A DNA stretch of 64,000 bases from a bacterium (GCA_016702305.1 JADJEH010000017.1:310001-374000), one strand, 5' to 3'; shown: positions 35,402 through 43,977, numbered from the stretch's first letter. The notes: generated by a model from the sequence alone, not told the origin. Made by a program: numbers and translations.

Positions 35402-35869
35402 ATGAACCTGCGCTCTATTGCAAGAAGCCAGAAGATCGAAAAACTGGATCTACTTCGCCGACTGCTTTCCTCACAGACTCGCCCTAAGTCCGGTTGGATC
35501 ACGACCGTACGTGAGGCGTTAGGAATGACAACGGAGCAAGTCGCGCGTCGTGCCAATACTACCCGTGCGTACGTCTCAAACAGCGAACGCGCGGAACGGG
35601 CAGATGAGATTACTTTCAGAAGAATGCAGCGCATGGCCGAAGCGATTAACTGTGATTTTGTCTATTTTCTCGTTCCACGCGGCGAAATCAGCAAAACCAT
35701 TGAGGCACAAGCCGAAAAACACGCACGCGCGTTATTAAGAAAAGCCGGCGTTCATATGTCCCTTGAGGGTCAGCAGTTAGATAATGCGCAGCAGGAACAA
35801 GAAGTCCGTCGGTTAACGCAGGAGTTGATTGCCAATCCACCTCGAAACTTCTGGAGTGACCCGTCATGA
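35402..35869 (+). CDS. Mobile mystery protein A (XRE-type HTH, antitoxin-like)
   Basis: A 155-residue HTH protein. The Cro/C1-type helix-turn-helix spans VREALGMTTEQVARRANTTR and AYVSNSER (~35-70), followed by a segment CDFVYFLVPRGEISKTIE and a charged helical tail. It matches the 'mobile mystery protein A' family, found beside the Fic-domain 'mobile mystery protein B' in many bacteria, usually in variable or mobile regions. By analogy with other HTH-Fic pairs it may repress the operon and restrain the Fic protein; this has not been shown here. Its stop overlaps the Fic start as ATGA. Confidence 0.85.
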   Translation: MNLRSIARSQKIEKLDLLRRLLSSQTRPKSGWITTVREALGMTTEQVARRANTTRAYVSNSERAERADEITFRRMQRMAEAINCDFVYFLVPRGEISKTIEAQAEKHARALLRKAGVHMSLEGQQLDNAQQEQEVRRLTQELIANPPRNFWSDPS

Positions 35870-36456
35870 CTTTTGAGTATCCCAAAGGCGCGACGCCGCT
35901 TGACCCGGATGATCTTAACGGACTAAAACACGGGCACGTCACAACGCGCGGCGAGCTTGATCAACTCGAGCAAGCGAACATTGTGGAAGGCCTTCGATGG
36001 CTTGACCGCGTGAGAAATCCCGATATTCTATCCGGAGCTTTCATTCGAGATTTGCACCGCAACATGTTTGGCGAAGTATGGGAATGGGCAGGGCGGTTCC
36101 GAACAAGGGAAACAAACATCGGTTGTCCTCCGTATGAGATTCCCGTTTTGCTTCGTCAATTACTTGATGACGTAAAGTACTGGATCGAAAATGAGTCCTA
36201 TCCAAAAGTCGAAATCGCTTTGCTGTTCCATTTTCGCCTTGTCAAGATTCATTTGTTCCCCAACGGAAACGGACGACATGCACGGATATTAGCAGACGAG
36301 CTTCTGCGCAAAGTACTGGGCGGAAATCCTATTGATTGGTCAAAAGGCTACGACTTGCAGGTTATGAATCCCCGACGAATCGAGTATCTTGAAGCTATTT
36401 ACGCCGCCGAAAAGGGAGATTTAGGACCACTTCTAAGATTTGCGGGAGTTGAGTAG
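35866..36456 (+). CDS. Mobile mystery protein B (Fic-domain AMP-transferase)
   Basis: A 196-residue Fic-domain protein. The catalytic motif is HLFPNGNGRHAR near residue 128 (consensus HxFxxGNGR), with the beta-hairpin 'flap' MFGEVWEWAGRFRTRETNIG and N-terminal GLKHGHVTTRGELDQLEQAN typical of 'mobile mystery protein B'. Fic enzymes transfer AMP or related groups from nucleotides to target proteins and often act as toxins. An inhibitory (S/T)xxxE(G/N) helix is not evident here, so restraint may come from the HTH partner. The pair is a compact two-gene unit with its own promoter and matching terminators, consistent with horizontal transfer. Confidence 0.88.
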   Translation: MTFEYPKGATPLDPDDLNGLKHGHVTTRGELDQLEQANIVEGLRWLDRVRNPDILSGAFIRDLHRNMFGEVWEWAGRFRTRETNIGCPPYEIPVLLRQLLDDVKYWIENESYPKVEIALLFHFRLVKIHLFPNGNGRHARILADELLRKVLGGNPIDWSKGYDLQVMNPRRIEYLEAIYAAEKGDLGPLLRFAGVE

Positions 36457-36459
36457 ATT

Positions 36460-36486
36460 GACGGCGGCCAAGTGGCCGCCGTTTTG
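36460..36486. terminator. Terminator with palindrome shared with 35256-35288
   Basis: ACGGCGGCCA-AG-TGGCCGCCGTTTTG. It ends the Fic gene and, on the other strand, the small membrane protein gene at 36487. Confidence 0.85.
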
Positions 36487-36801
36487 TCACTCGTTAACTT
36501 TATCTTTCGGCGAATCATTCCACCCGCAGCAACTACGCCAGCGCTCACGCATCTTTTCGCGCTCTTCGGAACTCAGATTGTGCAAACGATGCCCGCCGAA
36601 ATGCTGCCCACCGCAATGCCCGCGATGAAAACCACCGAACAGAATCCGCGCCAGCGCCAGCAGGCCCAGCGATTGCCAATAGCCGATCTCGCGCACGCTC
36701 AGTAGGTCGGGCAAAATCGCGTTCCACAAGAGCATCACCGCCAACGCGCCCAACAGCGCGAACGGAATGAACATCAATGGAAAGAAGAACGGTCGTCGCA
36801 T
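36487..36801 (-). CDS. Small His-rich membrane protein paired with sigma factor
   Basis: A 104-residue protein with two predicted helices (FFFPLMFIPFALLGALAVMLLW; YWQSLGLLALARILFGGF), then a His/Gly-rich stretch (HRGHCGGQHFGGHRLH) and a charged tail (SSEEREKMRERWRSCCGW). Short proteins of this layout sit next to ECF sigma factor genes in Bacteroidetes and relatives; the His-rich part may bind metal. It starts 30 bases after the sigma factor gene ends, so they form one unit. No anti-sigma function has been shown for it. Confidence 0.7.
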   Translation of the reverse strand: MRRPFFFPLMFIPFALLGALAVMLLWNAILPDLLSVREIGYWQSLGLLALARILFGGFHRGHCGGQHFGGHRLHNLSSEEREKMRERWRSCCGWNDSPKDKVNE

Positions 36802-36831
36802 TTTTGTATCTCCTTCAATAGGTCTTGCGAA

Positions 36832-37401
36832 TTATGCGCCAAGATAGTCGCGGCGCACAAGTTCCATACGCGCTCGCAGCTTCTGTACCGCGTAGCGCTT
36901 GCGCGAAATCAGCGTTTTGGGATTCACACCTGTGCGGCGCGCAATCTCGTCAAAGGTCAGCCCGTCTATTTCGTTCTGAATGAACACGTCGCGCTGTTCG
37001 GCCGGCAGCTCGTTGACCGCGATCCGAAACTCTTCCCATAACAGGCGGTTTAACGTCTCCTGCTCGGGCGTGCTCGTTTCAATGAACATCAAGTCTTCGA
37101 GCGTCAGCTCATCCTCACCGTGCTGTGGCAGTTCGCTCATGGTCAAGGCTCGCCGTTTGCGTTGATTGTCAATGATCTTCGAGCGCGCCACCGTATATAA
37201 CCACGCGCCCAGCTCTTCAATCTGATCGAGGTCACCCGCCCGACTGAGCTGCAGCCACACATCCTGCAGCAGGTCTTCGGCTTCCTCGCCGCGCACCCGC
37301 TGACGAATAAAACCCAGGAGCCGCCGACCATAGGTTTGGACGGCCGCTACAATCCGCGTTTCACGCACGCTGCTCATGGATGGGGTGAGGGCCTCAGTCA
37401 T
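36832..37401 (-). CDS. ECF-type RNA polymerase sigma factor
   Basis: A 189-residue ECF sigma factor. Region 2 has LLGFIRQRVRGEEAEDLLQD and VWLQLSR (~30-55) and the -10 recognition helix LGAWLYTVARSKIIDNQRKR (~65-85); region 4 has LPAEQRDVFIQNEIDGLTFD and EIARRTGVNPKTLISRKRYA (~135-175). The family drives transcription in response to envelope or stress signals and is usually held by an anti-sigma factor; none is recognisable nearby apart from the small membrane protein downstream. No self-regulated promoter could be identified by eye. Confidence 0.92.
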   Translation of the reverse strand: MTEALTPSMSSVRETRIVAAVQTYGRRLLGFIRQRVRGEEAEDLLQDVWLQLSRAGDLDQIEELGAWLYTVARSKIIDNQRKRRALTMSELPQHGEDELTLEDLMFIETSTPEQETLNRLLWEEFRIAVNELPAEQRDVFIQNEIDGLTFDEIARRTGVNPKTLISRKRYAVQKLRARMELVRRDYLGA

Positions 37402-37482
37402 ACAACATTAAAGACGAACCAACCCGCAAATTACTTTAATCAAACGCTATATGCCAACCTCTGACCTAATTGTATACGAAAC

Positions 37483-37512
37483 AAGCTCCCCGCCTGTTGG
37501 CGGGGCGTTTCA
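37483..37512. terminator. Terminator-like hairpin
   Basis: CCCCGCC-TGTT-GGCGGGG followed by CGTTT. It lies alone, about 80 bases upstream of the sigma factor gene on its minus strand, and may mark the end of a lost plus-strand gene. Confidence 0.5.
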
Positions 37513-38009
37513 ATTGAGCCCAGATCATCTTAACCCTGACGCGCTACTGAAGTTATAGCAAAGAAATCATGAAGAATTGGTGGTTGCTTCTTCCGTCCTC
37601 GATGCCGCTATAAGCGCCCATGTTCAGTGAGAAGACCGTCCAAACGAGCGAAATCGTTTCATTGTGAATGGGCAATTCCGCTTCTTTGGTACCCGGCTTT
37701 ATCAAGGTATGCGTATCGAGTTGCGTTGGCCGTCTACCACTCCCTCCCAGGTTGAAGGCTGGACCTTTGGAACTGCTAATACCGAATGCCTTTTGTCGAG
37801 TGATGTGTGCACTAAGATGCGTTTTAGGCTGGAAGAAGATGTTTCGATCTTAATTCGACAGGAAGAGGATCCAGCCCGCGCCTCCTCGCCCTCGATGCGT
37901 CACGGTGACCTGACGATGTGGAACCTGCGACGCCTCGCCCTGACGCACCCTCACCCCAATCGCCAGCACCCACCGGAGGCAGACGATAGTAAGGGTGATT
38001 AGTTGTTGC

Positions 38010-38046
38010 ACGGCCCCACCTCCCCGGCGGGGCCGCTCTTTTTTCC
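38010..38046 (+). terminator. Rho-independent terminator
   Basis: CGGCCCC-ACCTCCCCGGC-GGGGCCG followed by CTCTTTTTTCCCC. There is no assigned gene just upstream. Confidence 0.7.
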
Positions 38047-38132
38047 CCTCTTCCTCCCCCATTAAACCTCTCCCCCTTCCGCTTGTCCAACTTGCAGAAG
38101 CGCTTAAGAACCGGATTCTCGAAGAGGGACCC

Positions 38133-38639
38133 ATGACCCGCTACATCATCATCATCGCAAGCCTGTCCGCTCTGCTGGTCGCCGCGCCGCTTTTCGCGCA
38201 GGACGACCCGGACCGCCAGCCGCCGCGCCCATCCGAACGCCCGCTAACCAAGGACGAGCGCCAGGCCCTGCGTAAGCACATGAAACATCGCCAGATCGCT
38301 CAAGAGCTCGAGCGCAAATCCATGAAACACAGAATGCTGGCGCATGAATACGGCCGCGAATTCCGCCACGAGCGCTTCGGCCCGCCCAGCGGGTCCGGAC
38401 CTCAAGGCGGACCGCCCCCCATGGAAATGCGCCGGAAATTCCGCCGCGACGGCTTCGGCCCCGAGATGGGCTTTGGCCCACACATGGGACCAGATCGGCC
38501 CATGGGACCCGGACCGCAGGCCGACATGCCGCGCCACTTCCGACACCAGCAATTCGGTCCGCAGATGGCCCCTGAACATCCGCAGACTCCACAGCACCTG
38601 CGCCGTCAGCATGGCCGACATGGCCCGCGCGCGATGTAA
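38133..38639 (+). CDS. Exported Met/His/Pro-rich low-complexity protein
   Basis: A 168-residue secreted protein: ATG at 38133 with GAAGAGGG upstream, signal peptide MTRYIIIIASLSALLVAAPL, then a charged helical part (DERQALRKHMKHRQIAQELE) and a low-complexity tail with repeated FGP, MGP and HFRHQQFGP units. Methionine and histidine abundance suggests metal binding (Cu or Ni), or a protective or assembly role similar in style to CpxP/Spy-type periplasmic proteins, but no LTxxQ motif is seen. It precedes an OB-fold-like exported protein by 30 bases. Confidence 0.6.
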   Translation: MTRYIIIIASLSALLVAAPLFAQDDPDRQPPRPSERPLTKDERQALRKHMKHRQIAQELERKSMKHRMLAHEYGREFRHERFGPPSGSGPQGGPPPMEMRRKFRRDGFGPEMGFGPHMGPDRPMGPGPQADMPRHFRHQQFGPQMAPEHPQTPQHLRRQHGRHGPRAM

Positions 38640-38669
38640 CCGCACCCATAGCCTGAAGGAGAACTCAAG

Positions 38670-39482
38670 ATGAACAAAACCCTGATCTGGACGGCGTTGC
38701 TCTGCACCGCCCTCCTGACCACCGCCGCCAGCGCGCGCCATAGTGACGACCTCGACCGCATCCGCATCGAAGGACGCATCGAATCCATCCGCGGCCAAAT
38801 CGCCTATATCGAAGACGACTGCGGCGAGACCTTCCGCGTCCACCTCGGTCCGCAATGGTATTGGGATGACCGCGACTACTACCTGCGCAGCGGCTGGTAC
38901 GTCACCGTCATCGCCTGGCAGGATCCCTACGAAGACTACTGCTATGCCGGCGAAATCCGCGGACGCGATTTCTGCTACGACCTCTGTGACAGCCGCGGCT
39001 ACCCGCGCTGGCGCAATGACGACGGCTGCTATTCCGGCTGGCGCCCCACCCGCTCGTTTTTCGAGATCTACTTTGTGATCGGCGACCCGCTATGGCATTG
39101 CAGTCACCACCGCCACTATTCCCTGTGCAGCGATGCCTGCTGGCACGACGGCCCGCGCCATCGCCGTTGGTATTCACACGATGATCGCGACCACGACCGT
39201 CACGGTCGCGACGGGCGCCGTGATCACGGCGGGGGAGGCCGCTTCAGTGACAACGATGACCGCGGCGGTTCCGGCAGCGGCGAAGATGTGAAAATCGTGA
39301 AGCCGCGCAGCTCCGACCGTATCCCCGGTGGCGAATCCAAGGGTGGCTCAAACTACAAGATCGAGAAGCCCCGCAAGATCGAGAAATCGCACGTCTCGAC
39401 GCGTAGCAGCTCATCACGCGCCAATACCAAATCCGAACGCAAGGTTCAGGTGAAATCGGAAAAGTCGTACGCGCGGAAATAG
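38670..39482 (+). CDS. Exported OB-fold-like protein with His/Gly-rich basic tail
   Basis: A 270-residue secreted protein: signal peptide MNKTLIWTALLCTALLTTAA, then an OB-fold-like domain (~30-100) with EGRIESIRGQIAYIEDDCGE and VHLGPQWYW, a pattern seen in small periplasmic OB-fold proteins; a Cys/His/aromatic segment (CSHHRHYSLCSDACWHDGPR) and a low-complexity tail rich in His, Asp, Gly and later Lys and Ser. The ligand is unknown; metal binding is possible. AAGGAG precedes the start, and a terminator follows at 39503. Confidence 0.65.
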   Translation: MNKTLIWTALLCTALLTTAASARHSDDLDRIRIEGRIESIRGQIAYIEDDCGETFRVHLGPQWYWDDRDYYLRSGWYVTVIAWQDPYEDYCYAGEIRGRDFCYDLCDSRGYPRWRNDDGCYSGWRPTRSFFEIYFVIGDPLWHCSHHRHYSLCSDACWHDGPRHRRWYSHDDRDHDRHGRDGRRDHGGGGRFSDNDDRGGSGSGEDVKIVKPRSSDRIPGGESKGGSNYKIEKPRKIEKSHVSTRSSSSRANTKSERKVQVKSEKSYARK

Positions 39483-39502
39483 CAACGCTTGGCCTAATGT
39501 TC

Positions 39503-39534
39503 AAAGGCGGTCCGCACGGGCCGCCTTTGTCATT
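39503..39534 (+). terminator. Rho-independent terminator
   Basis: AAAGGCGG-TCCGCACGGG-CCGCCTTT followed by GTCATTTTC. Confidence 0.8.
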
Positions 39535-39547
39535 TTCGACTGGTCAC

Positions 39548-39575
39548 TTGCAACTCAATTCTGGCCCGCTATCTT
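39548..39575 (+). promoter_or_regulatory. Promoter TTGCAA-N16-TATCTT
   Basis: TTGCAA (39548-39553), 16 bases, TATCTT (39570-39575), giving a start near 39582 and about 40 leader bases before the beta-helix gene. Confidence 0.55.
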
Positions 39576-39621
39576 GAAGCTCTGGGTCCCGCGCACATCA
39601 CATCTGAGCCCGGGAGGTTAC

Positions 39622-41280
39622 ATGTATCCGTTCGCTATCCTGTCTCTCATCTTCCTGTCAGCAAACCTGACCCTCGCGGTCATGCACCGCGTCCCCGCCG
39701 ATTTCACGACCATCCAATCCGCGATTCTCGCCGCGACTCACGGCGACACCGTGCTCGTCGCTGAAGGCACCTATGTCGAGAACATAGACTTCCGCGCGCG
39801 CAATATCGTCGTTGCGAGTGAATTCCTGCTCGATGGCGCGATTGAACACGTTCCCCTGACGATTATTGACGGCAGCCAACCTGAACATGCCGACACAGGC
39901 TCCGTCGTGCGCATCATCGGCGGAGAAGATTCCACTGCTGCGTTAATCGGATTCACCATCACCGGCGGCACAGGTACCAAGTTCCGCGATCAATCCGACA
40001 ACCTGTTCTACGTTGAAGGCGGCGGCATTCTCATCGAGAACTCCGATCCGCTCATCGCCTACAACTACATCCGTAATAACGCCGCCACGCGGCGGCCGCA
40101 AGGCGCGCAAAGCGCAGGCGGCGGCGCCCTGCGATATGGCTATTGCGCACCGCGAATCTACAACAACGTCGTAGTCGAAAACGAAGGCCGCTATGGCGGC
40201 GGCATCGTCAGCTTCTTTGCCGACGGAGACTTGCGCAACAACGTCATCGCCAACAATGACGGCGGACAGGATTACGGCGGCGGCGGTCTTTGGATCGGCG
40301 GCGCCGGACACAGCACAACGCTGCGCAACAACACTATCGTCGGCAATACCAGCACTCTCACCGGCGGCGGCATTCGCTTATACGCTGGCGTGCTGAATGC
40401 AGAGGGCAACATCGTCTGGGGCAATCAGTCCGCAGCGGGTTTCGATCAGGTCGGTGGCGTCAATACGAATTTGCATTTTGACTACGGCTGCGTGTCGCAA
40501 GACCTTACCGGCGTCGGCAATATCAACGCTTACCCCGATTTTCTCGAGCAGAACCTGCGCCTCGCGCCGACCTCACCTTGCATAGATGCGGGTAATCCGG
40601 ACGCCGCCGGGAACGACCCCGACGAAACGCGCAACGATCTCGGCTGCTACGGTGGACCCGGCGCGACGTGGTTCTTTCCATTCAGCATACCGCGCATCGT
40701 GCTGCCCGACGCCGTCTATCAGTTCATCGGCGACCCGCGCAACGCCACGGCCGCCATTTCCAACTACGGCACCGCCACGTTGGTGCTCGATAGCTTGCGC
40801 TTCGTGGACGGATCGTGGTTCAATATCCTGTTCTTCCCCGAATTCGTGCTCCCACCGGTTTCTGGCACTGACCTAATCATTGCCTCCGAAAATGGCGGCG
40901 GCGTCACACTGTACGATACTTTGCTCGTCTATCACAATGACCCCAGCGTGCCGAATCCGTGGCCATTGCCCATCCGTGACGAAGGCACCCCGATCCATGG
41001 CGAAGCGCCGCTTCCCCTCGACTTTGCGCTCCACCCGGCTTTCCCGAATCCCTTCAATCCCCTCACGACCATTTCCTTCGACCTACCCACCGACCAATTC
41101 GTAAGCCTGACCGTTTCTGACCTTCAGGGCCGCAAAGTTGCCGACTTGCTCTCTGAGAGGTTGGCCGCAGGCACCCACCAATTCACGTGGAATGCCGCGG
41201 GTATGGCCAGTGGAACCTATTTCGCCACGCTGCGCGCCGGGAAGTGGAGTGAACACACTAAACTTGTGCTGCTAAAATAG
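39622..41280 (+). CDS. Beta-helix type IX cargo protein
   Basis: A 552-residue secreted protein. The ATG at 39622 follows CGGGAGGTTAC and opens a signal peptide (MYPFAILSLIFLSANLTLA). The beta-helix begins VPADFTTIQSAILAATHGDT and VLVAEGTYVENI, a pattern common to DUF1565-like surface proteins, with rungs IGFTITGGTG, AYNYIRNNAA, IYNNVVVENEG, LRNNVIANNDG, LRNNTIVGNTS and AEGNIVWGNQS, ending at DAGNPDAAGNDPDETRND. An Ig-like piece follows, then a type IX sorting domain (AFPNPFNPLTTISFDL ... SGTYFATLRA ... KLVLLK). Such proteins often bind or cleave polysaccharide; nothing specific is visible. It has its own promoter and ends one base before the next gene. Confidence 0.87.
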   Translation: MYPFAILSLIFLSANLTLAVMHRVPADFTTIQSAILAATHGDTVLVAEGTYVENIDFRARNIVVASEFLLDGAIEHVPLTIIDGSQPEHADTGSVVRIIGGEDSTAALIGFTITGGTGTKFRDQSDNLFYVEGGGILIENSDPLIAYNYIRNNAATRRPQGAQSAGGGALRYGYCAPRIYNNVVVENEGRYGGGIVSFFADGDLRNNVIANNDGGQDYGGGGLWIGGAGHSTTLRNNTIVGNTSTLTGGGIRLYAGVLNAEGNIVWGNQSAAGFDQVGGVNTNLHFDYGCVSQDLTGVGNINAYPDFLEQNLRLAPTSPCIDAGNPDAAGNDPDETRNDLGCYGGPGATWFFPFSIPRIVLPDAVYQFIGDPRNATAAISNYGTATLVLDSLRFVDGSWFNILFFPEFVLPPVSGTDLIIASENGGGVTLYDTLLVYHNDPSVPNPWPLPIRDEGTPIHGEAPLPLDFALHPAFPNPFNPLTTISFDLPTDQFVSLTVSDLQGRKVADLLSERLAAGTHQFTWNAAGMASGTYFATLRAGKWSEHTKLVLLK

Positions 41281-41281
41281 C

Positions 41282-42283
41282 ATGTCCTGCCTGCGAGCAT
41301 TTCTCTTTCTCCTGTTGTGCTCCACAGCCTTGGCGCGAATCGTCAGCGAGTCGGAACCGAATGACTTTTTCGACGACGCAAACGATATCGAATGCGGCGA
41401 CACCGTGCAATGCGCGAACCTCGGTCTGCTCCAGCCCGACTTCTACCGTTTGGTCATTCCCGGCGGTGATTCAGTCTATATCACGTCCTTCCCTTGTCAG
41501 GCAGACGTGAATACGACCATTGTACTCTATGATAGCCTGTACCAATTGCTCGGCATTGATCTCGACAGCGGCCTGGGCAGCTACGCGTCATTGGGTTGGT
41601 TTGCGCAATTCAATCAAACATGCTATCTTCAAGTGTTCTGCACGCAGGGCCCCGGCGGAGACTACTCTCTGACGGTCACCTGCGAAACACAAAACAACTC
41701 GGGGCACGCCCTCTGCTCAACGGCCCGCCCGGTGACTTTCTGGCCCTACTATGACGAAAGCTCCACGCTCGGTGCCGGCAACGAAATGGGCACAGCCGCT
41801 CCCGACGTGTACTATACCTTTTCGCCCCCCACCTCCGGCGATTTTTTGGTGCAAGTCTGCTCGGCAGCCTTCGATTCCCGCGTGCAGCTGTTCGGTTTCT
41901 GCACCGGCGAGCTTATGGATGATGCCAGCGACGGAACCTGCCAGTTCGGCGCCGACCTCTATCTCTTCGGTCTGACCACGCGGACCTATTTCATCGTTGT
42001 CGAAGGCATGTCCGCCAGTCAGTTCGGCGAGTTCACGATTGAAATCAACCCGATTCTGCAAGAGTGCCCCGCGCCGCTTGAGCTCGTGCTGTTCACGGTC
42101 GGCGGTCTTCCTTTCCTTGATTGGCAGACCGTTCCCGAAGCGGATTACTACCTCATTGAACAGTCGTCATCCGCCGCCGGACCGTTTGAAGCGCTCGCGA
42201 CAACAACGGAATCTTTCTGGCAGGATAACCTCGGCTTTGCACTGGCCACGCGCTTCTATCGCGTCCGCAGCATCTGTCAATAA
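41282..42283 (+). CDS. Exported protein with two PPC-like domains
   Basis: A 333-residue secreted protein: signal peptide MSCLRAFLFLLLCSTALA, then SESEPNDFFDDANDIECGDT, the typical opening of a bacterial pre-peptidase C-terminal (PPC) domain, with FYRLVIPGGDSVYIT and DVNTTIVLYDS; a second PPC-like unit at ~145-265 (DVYYTFSPPTSGDFLVQVC, FDSRVQLFG); and a fibronectin III-like end (LDWQTVPEADYYLIEQSSSA). No type IX domain. It starts one base after the beta-helix gene stop, so the two are likely made from one message. The function is unknown. Confidence 0.75.
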   Translation: MSCLRAFLFLLLCSTALARIVSESEPNDFFDDANDIECGDTVQCANLGLLQPDFYRLVIPGGDSVYITSFPCQADVNTTIVLYDSLYQLLGIDLDSGLGSYASLGWFAQFNQTCYLQVFCTQGPGGDYSLTVTCETQNNSGHALCSTARPVTFWPYYDESSTLGAGNEMGTAAPDVYYTFSPPTSGDFLVQVCSAAFDSRVQLFGFCTGELMDDASDGTCQFGADLYLFGLTTRTYFIVVEGMSASQFGEFTIEINPILQECPAPLELVLFTVGGLPFLDWQTVPEADYYLIEQSSSAAGPFEALATTTESFWQDNLGFALATRFYRVRSICQ

Positions 42284-42298
42284 CCTAATCCCGATTCC

Positions 42299-42658
42299 AT
42301 GAGCCTGCTCGCCGACTTCGAAGCCTATCGCGCCAAAATGAATGCGCGCATTCTGGCCGAAGATCATCAGCCCGTCAAGCGCTTCTTCGGCGTGGACACC
42401 CTGACCTACCAGGACGGCGCGCTGGATCATAGAACCAAAGAGATGCTCGGTCTCGTCTCATCGCTCGTCCTGCGCTGCGACGATTGCGTCAAATATCACA
42501 TCCTTGAGTGTCACAAACTCGGCGTGACCGTCAAGGAATTCTTCGACATTTTCTCCGTCGGCCTCGTGGTGGGCGGATCCATCGTGATCCCCCACATGCG
42601 CCGCGCCGTCGAATTCTTGGATGAGTTAGAACAACTTAAGCACACGCAAACTGTGTAA
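42299..42658 (+). CDS. AhpD-like/carboxymuconolactone decarboxylase family protein
   Basis: A 119-residue protein of the carboxymuconolactone decarboxylase/AhpD fold. The signature CDDCVKYHI carries the CxxC pair and the following His expected of AhpD-like thiol peroxidase components; GLVVGGSIVIPHMRRAVEF completes the fold. Such proteins act as alkylhydroperoxidase or thiol-disulfide partners; the exact reaction is not known here. It starts 15 bases after the PPC gene and ends 33 bases before the PLP enzyme. Confidence 0.85.
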   Translation: MSLLADFEAYRAKMNARILAEDHQPVKRFFGVDTLTYQDGALDHRTKEMLGLVSSLVLRCDDCVKYHILECHKLGVTVKEFFDIFSVGLVVGGSIVIPHMRRAVEFLDELEQLKHTQTV

Positions 42659-42660
42659 GG

Positions 42661-42686
42661 AAGGAGCAGGCGCGAGAGCGCCTGTT
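42661..42686 (+). repeat. Hairpin between ribosome site and start of the PLP enzyme
   Basis: AAGGAG (42661-42666) followed by CAGGCGC-GAGA-GCGCCTG (42667-42684) just before the ATG at 42692. The word GGAGCAGGCGC recurs on the minus strand at 50774-50784. The hairpin separates a ribosome-site-like sequence from the start codon and may influence translation. Confidence 0.4.
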
Positions 42687-42691
42687 TGTTT

Positions 42692-43954
42692 ATGGAAGAT
42701 TCAAAACTTCGCGACGCTATTGAAAAATTCTACCTGCGCTACGGATTCTCGACTCGCTGTCTGCACGCCGGTGAAAAGGTCGGGCAGCCCAAGCTGAAAA
42801 GCCACACTAACGCCATCTTCGCCACCTCGACGTTTACCTTTGACAATGCCGAAGAAGGTGCCGACCTGTTCGCACGCCGCAAATCGGGTTACATCTATTC
42901 GCGCATGGGCAATCCCACCGTCGTCGTGGCCGAGGCCAAACTCAACGCGCTCGAAGGCCGCGATCTGAAATTGCAGGACCCCGATCGCTGCATCTCGTCG
43001 CTGCTCTATTCGTCCGGCATGGGCGCCATTGCCGCGCTGGCCTTCGGGCTGCTCCGCCCCGGCGACGTGCTGCTGCGCGGTGAAACGCTGTACGGCTCAA
43101 CCGACGACTTCTTTCAAACCATGCTGCCAAAGTTCGGCGTACAGTCTGTCGTCGTCAATACCGCCAAGCCCGTCGAAATGCGCCAAGTCATCGCCGCCCA
43201 TCCCGACGCGCGCATGCTGTTCTTCGAAACGCCGACCAATCCGCTGCTCGAATTGACCGACATCACCGAGACCGTCAACATCGTGCGCGCAGTCAATCCT
43301 AAAACCGTCATCGCCGTGGACAACACGTTCGCCACGCCGTACCTGCAGCAGCCGCTGTCGCTCGGCGCCGATGTCGTCATGCATAGCACGACGAAATATC
43401 TGTCGGGCCACGGCGCCCTGATTGGCGGTTCGCTCACCACCTCGCAGGATTGGATCAAGGAAGAGCTGTTCCACACCATGAAGGACACCGGCGCGTGTCC
43501 GTCACCATTTGACACGTGGCTGCTCAACATGGGCATGAAGACCCTGCCCTTGCGCATGGACCGCCATTGCAGCAACGCGCAGACCATGGCGGAGTGGATG
43601 GAAAAACACCCGCGCATTCGCAAAGTCTTTTTCCCCGGCTTGAAGAGCTTCCCGCAATATGAGTTGGCCAAGCGCCAGATGCGTCTCCCCGGCGGCATGA
43701 TCTCGTTTGAGATTGACGGCGACTACGCCGCCGCCGCGCGTGTGCTCAACAACGTCCATCTGCACACGCTTGCCGTCAGCCTCGGCTGCGTGGATTCGTT
43801 GATTCAGCATCCGGCTTCGATGACGCACGCCATGGTATCGCCCGAAGCCCGCGCCCATGCCGGCATCACCGATAACCTGATTCGGCTCTCCGTCGGTATT
43901 GAAGAAGTTGAAGATTTGATCGCCGATCTCGATCAGGCTCTAAAAGCCATCTGA
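42692..43954 (+). CDS. Cys/Met-metabolism PLP-dependent enzyme
   Basis: A 420-residue PLP enzyme of the gamma-lyase/sulfhydrylase family (cystathionine gamma-lyase, methionine gamma-lyase or O-acetylhomoserine sulfhydrylase). Markers: YIYSRMGNPTVVVAEAKLNA, LLYSSGMGAIAALAFG, GETLYGSTDDFF, FETPTNPLLELTDI, VAVDNTFATPYLQ and the Schiff-base lysine in VVMHSTTKYLSGHGAL near residue 235, with HPASMTHAMVSPEAR near the C-terminus. The acceptor cannot be decided from motifs. The ATG at 42692 is chosen over an in-frame TTG because it lies clear of the hairpin. A strong terminator follows. Confidence 0.9.
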   Translation: MEDSKLRDAIEKFYLRYGFSTRCLHAGEKVGQPKLKSHTNAIFATSTFTFDNAEEGADLFARRKSGYIYSRMGNPTVVVAEAKLNALEGRDLKLQDPDRCISSLLYSSGMGAIAALAFGLLRPGDVLLRGETLYGSTDDFFQTMLPKFGVQSVVVNTAKPVEMRQVIAAHPDARMLFFETPTNPLLELTDITETVNIVRAVNPKTVIAVDNTFATPYLQQPLSLGADVVMHSTTKYLSGHGALIGGSLTTSQDWIKEELFHTMKDTGACPSPFDTWLLNMGMKTLPLRMDRHCSNAQTMAEWMEKHPRIRKVFFPGLKSFPQYELAKRQMRLPGGMISFEIDGDYAAAARVLNNVHLHTLAVSLGCVDSLIQHPASMTHAMVSPEARAHAGITDNLIRLSVGIEEVEDLIADLDQALKAI

Positions 43955-43977
43955 CGCCTGCCGATATACGCCACAAG

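Larger units (their letters stand above)
37402..38132. other. Intergenic region of 731 bases, no confident gene
   Basis: Contains two terminator-like hairpins (37488-37505 and 38011-38035). An open frame 37664-38002 (112 codons) exists but has no ribosome site, family match or signal peptide, and overlaps other open frames on the minus strand. It may be a decayed gene; I do not annotate it as coding. Confidence 0.5.

Noticed and set aside
37664..38002. Open frame of 112 codons upstream of the Met/His-rich protein
   Set aside because: No ribosome site, no signal peptide, no recognisable family, and a competing minus-strand frame over the same bases. It may be a remnant; not annotated as a gene.
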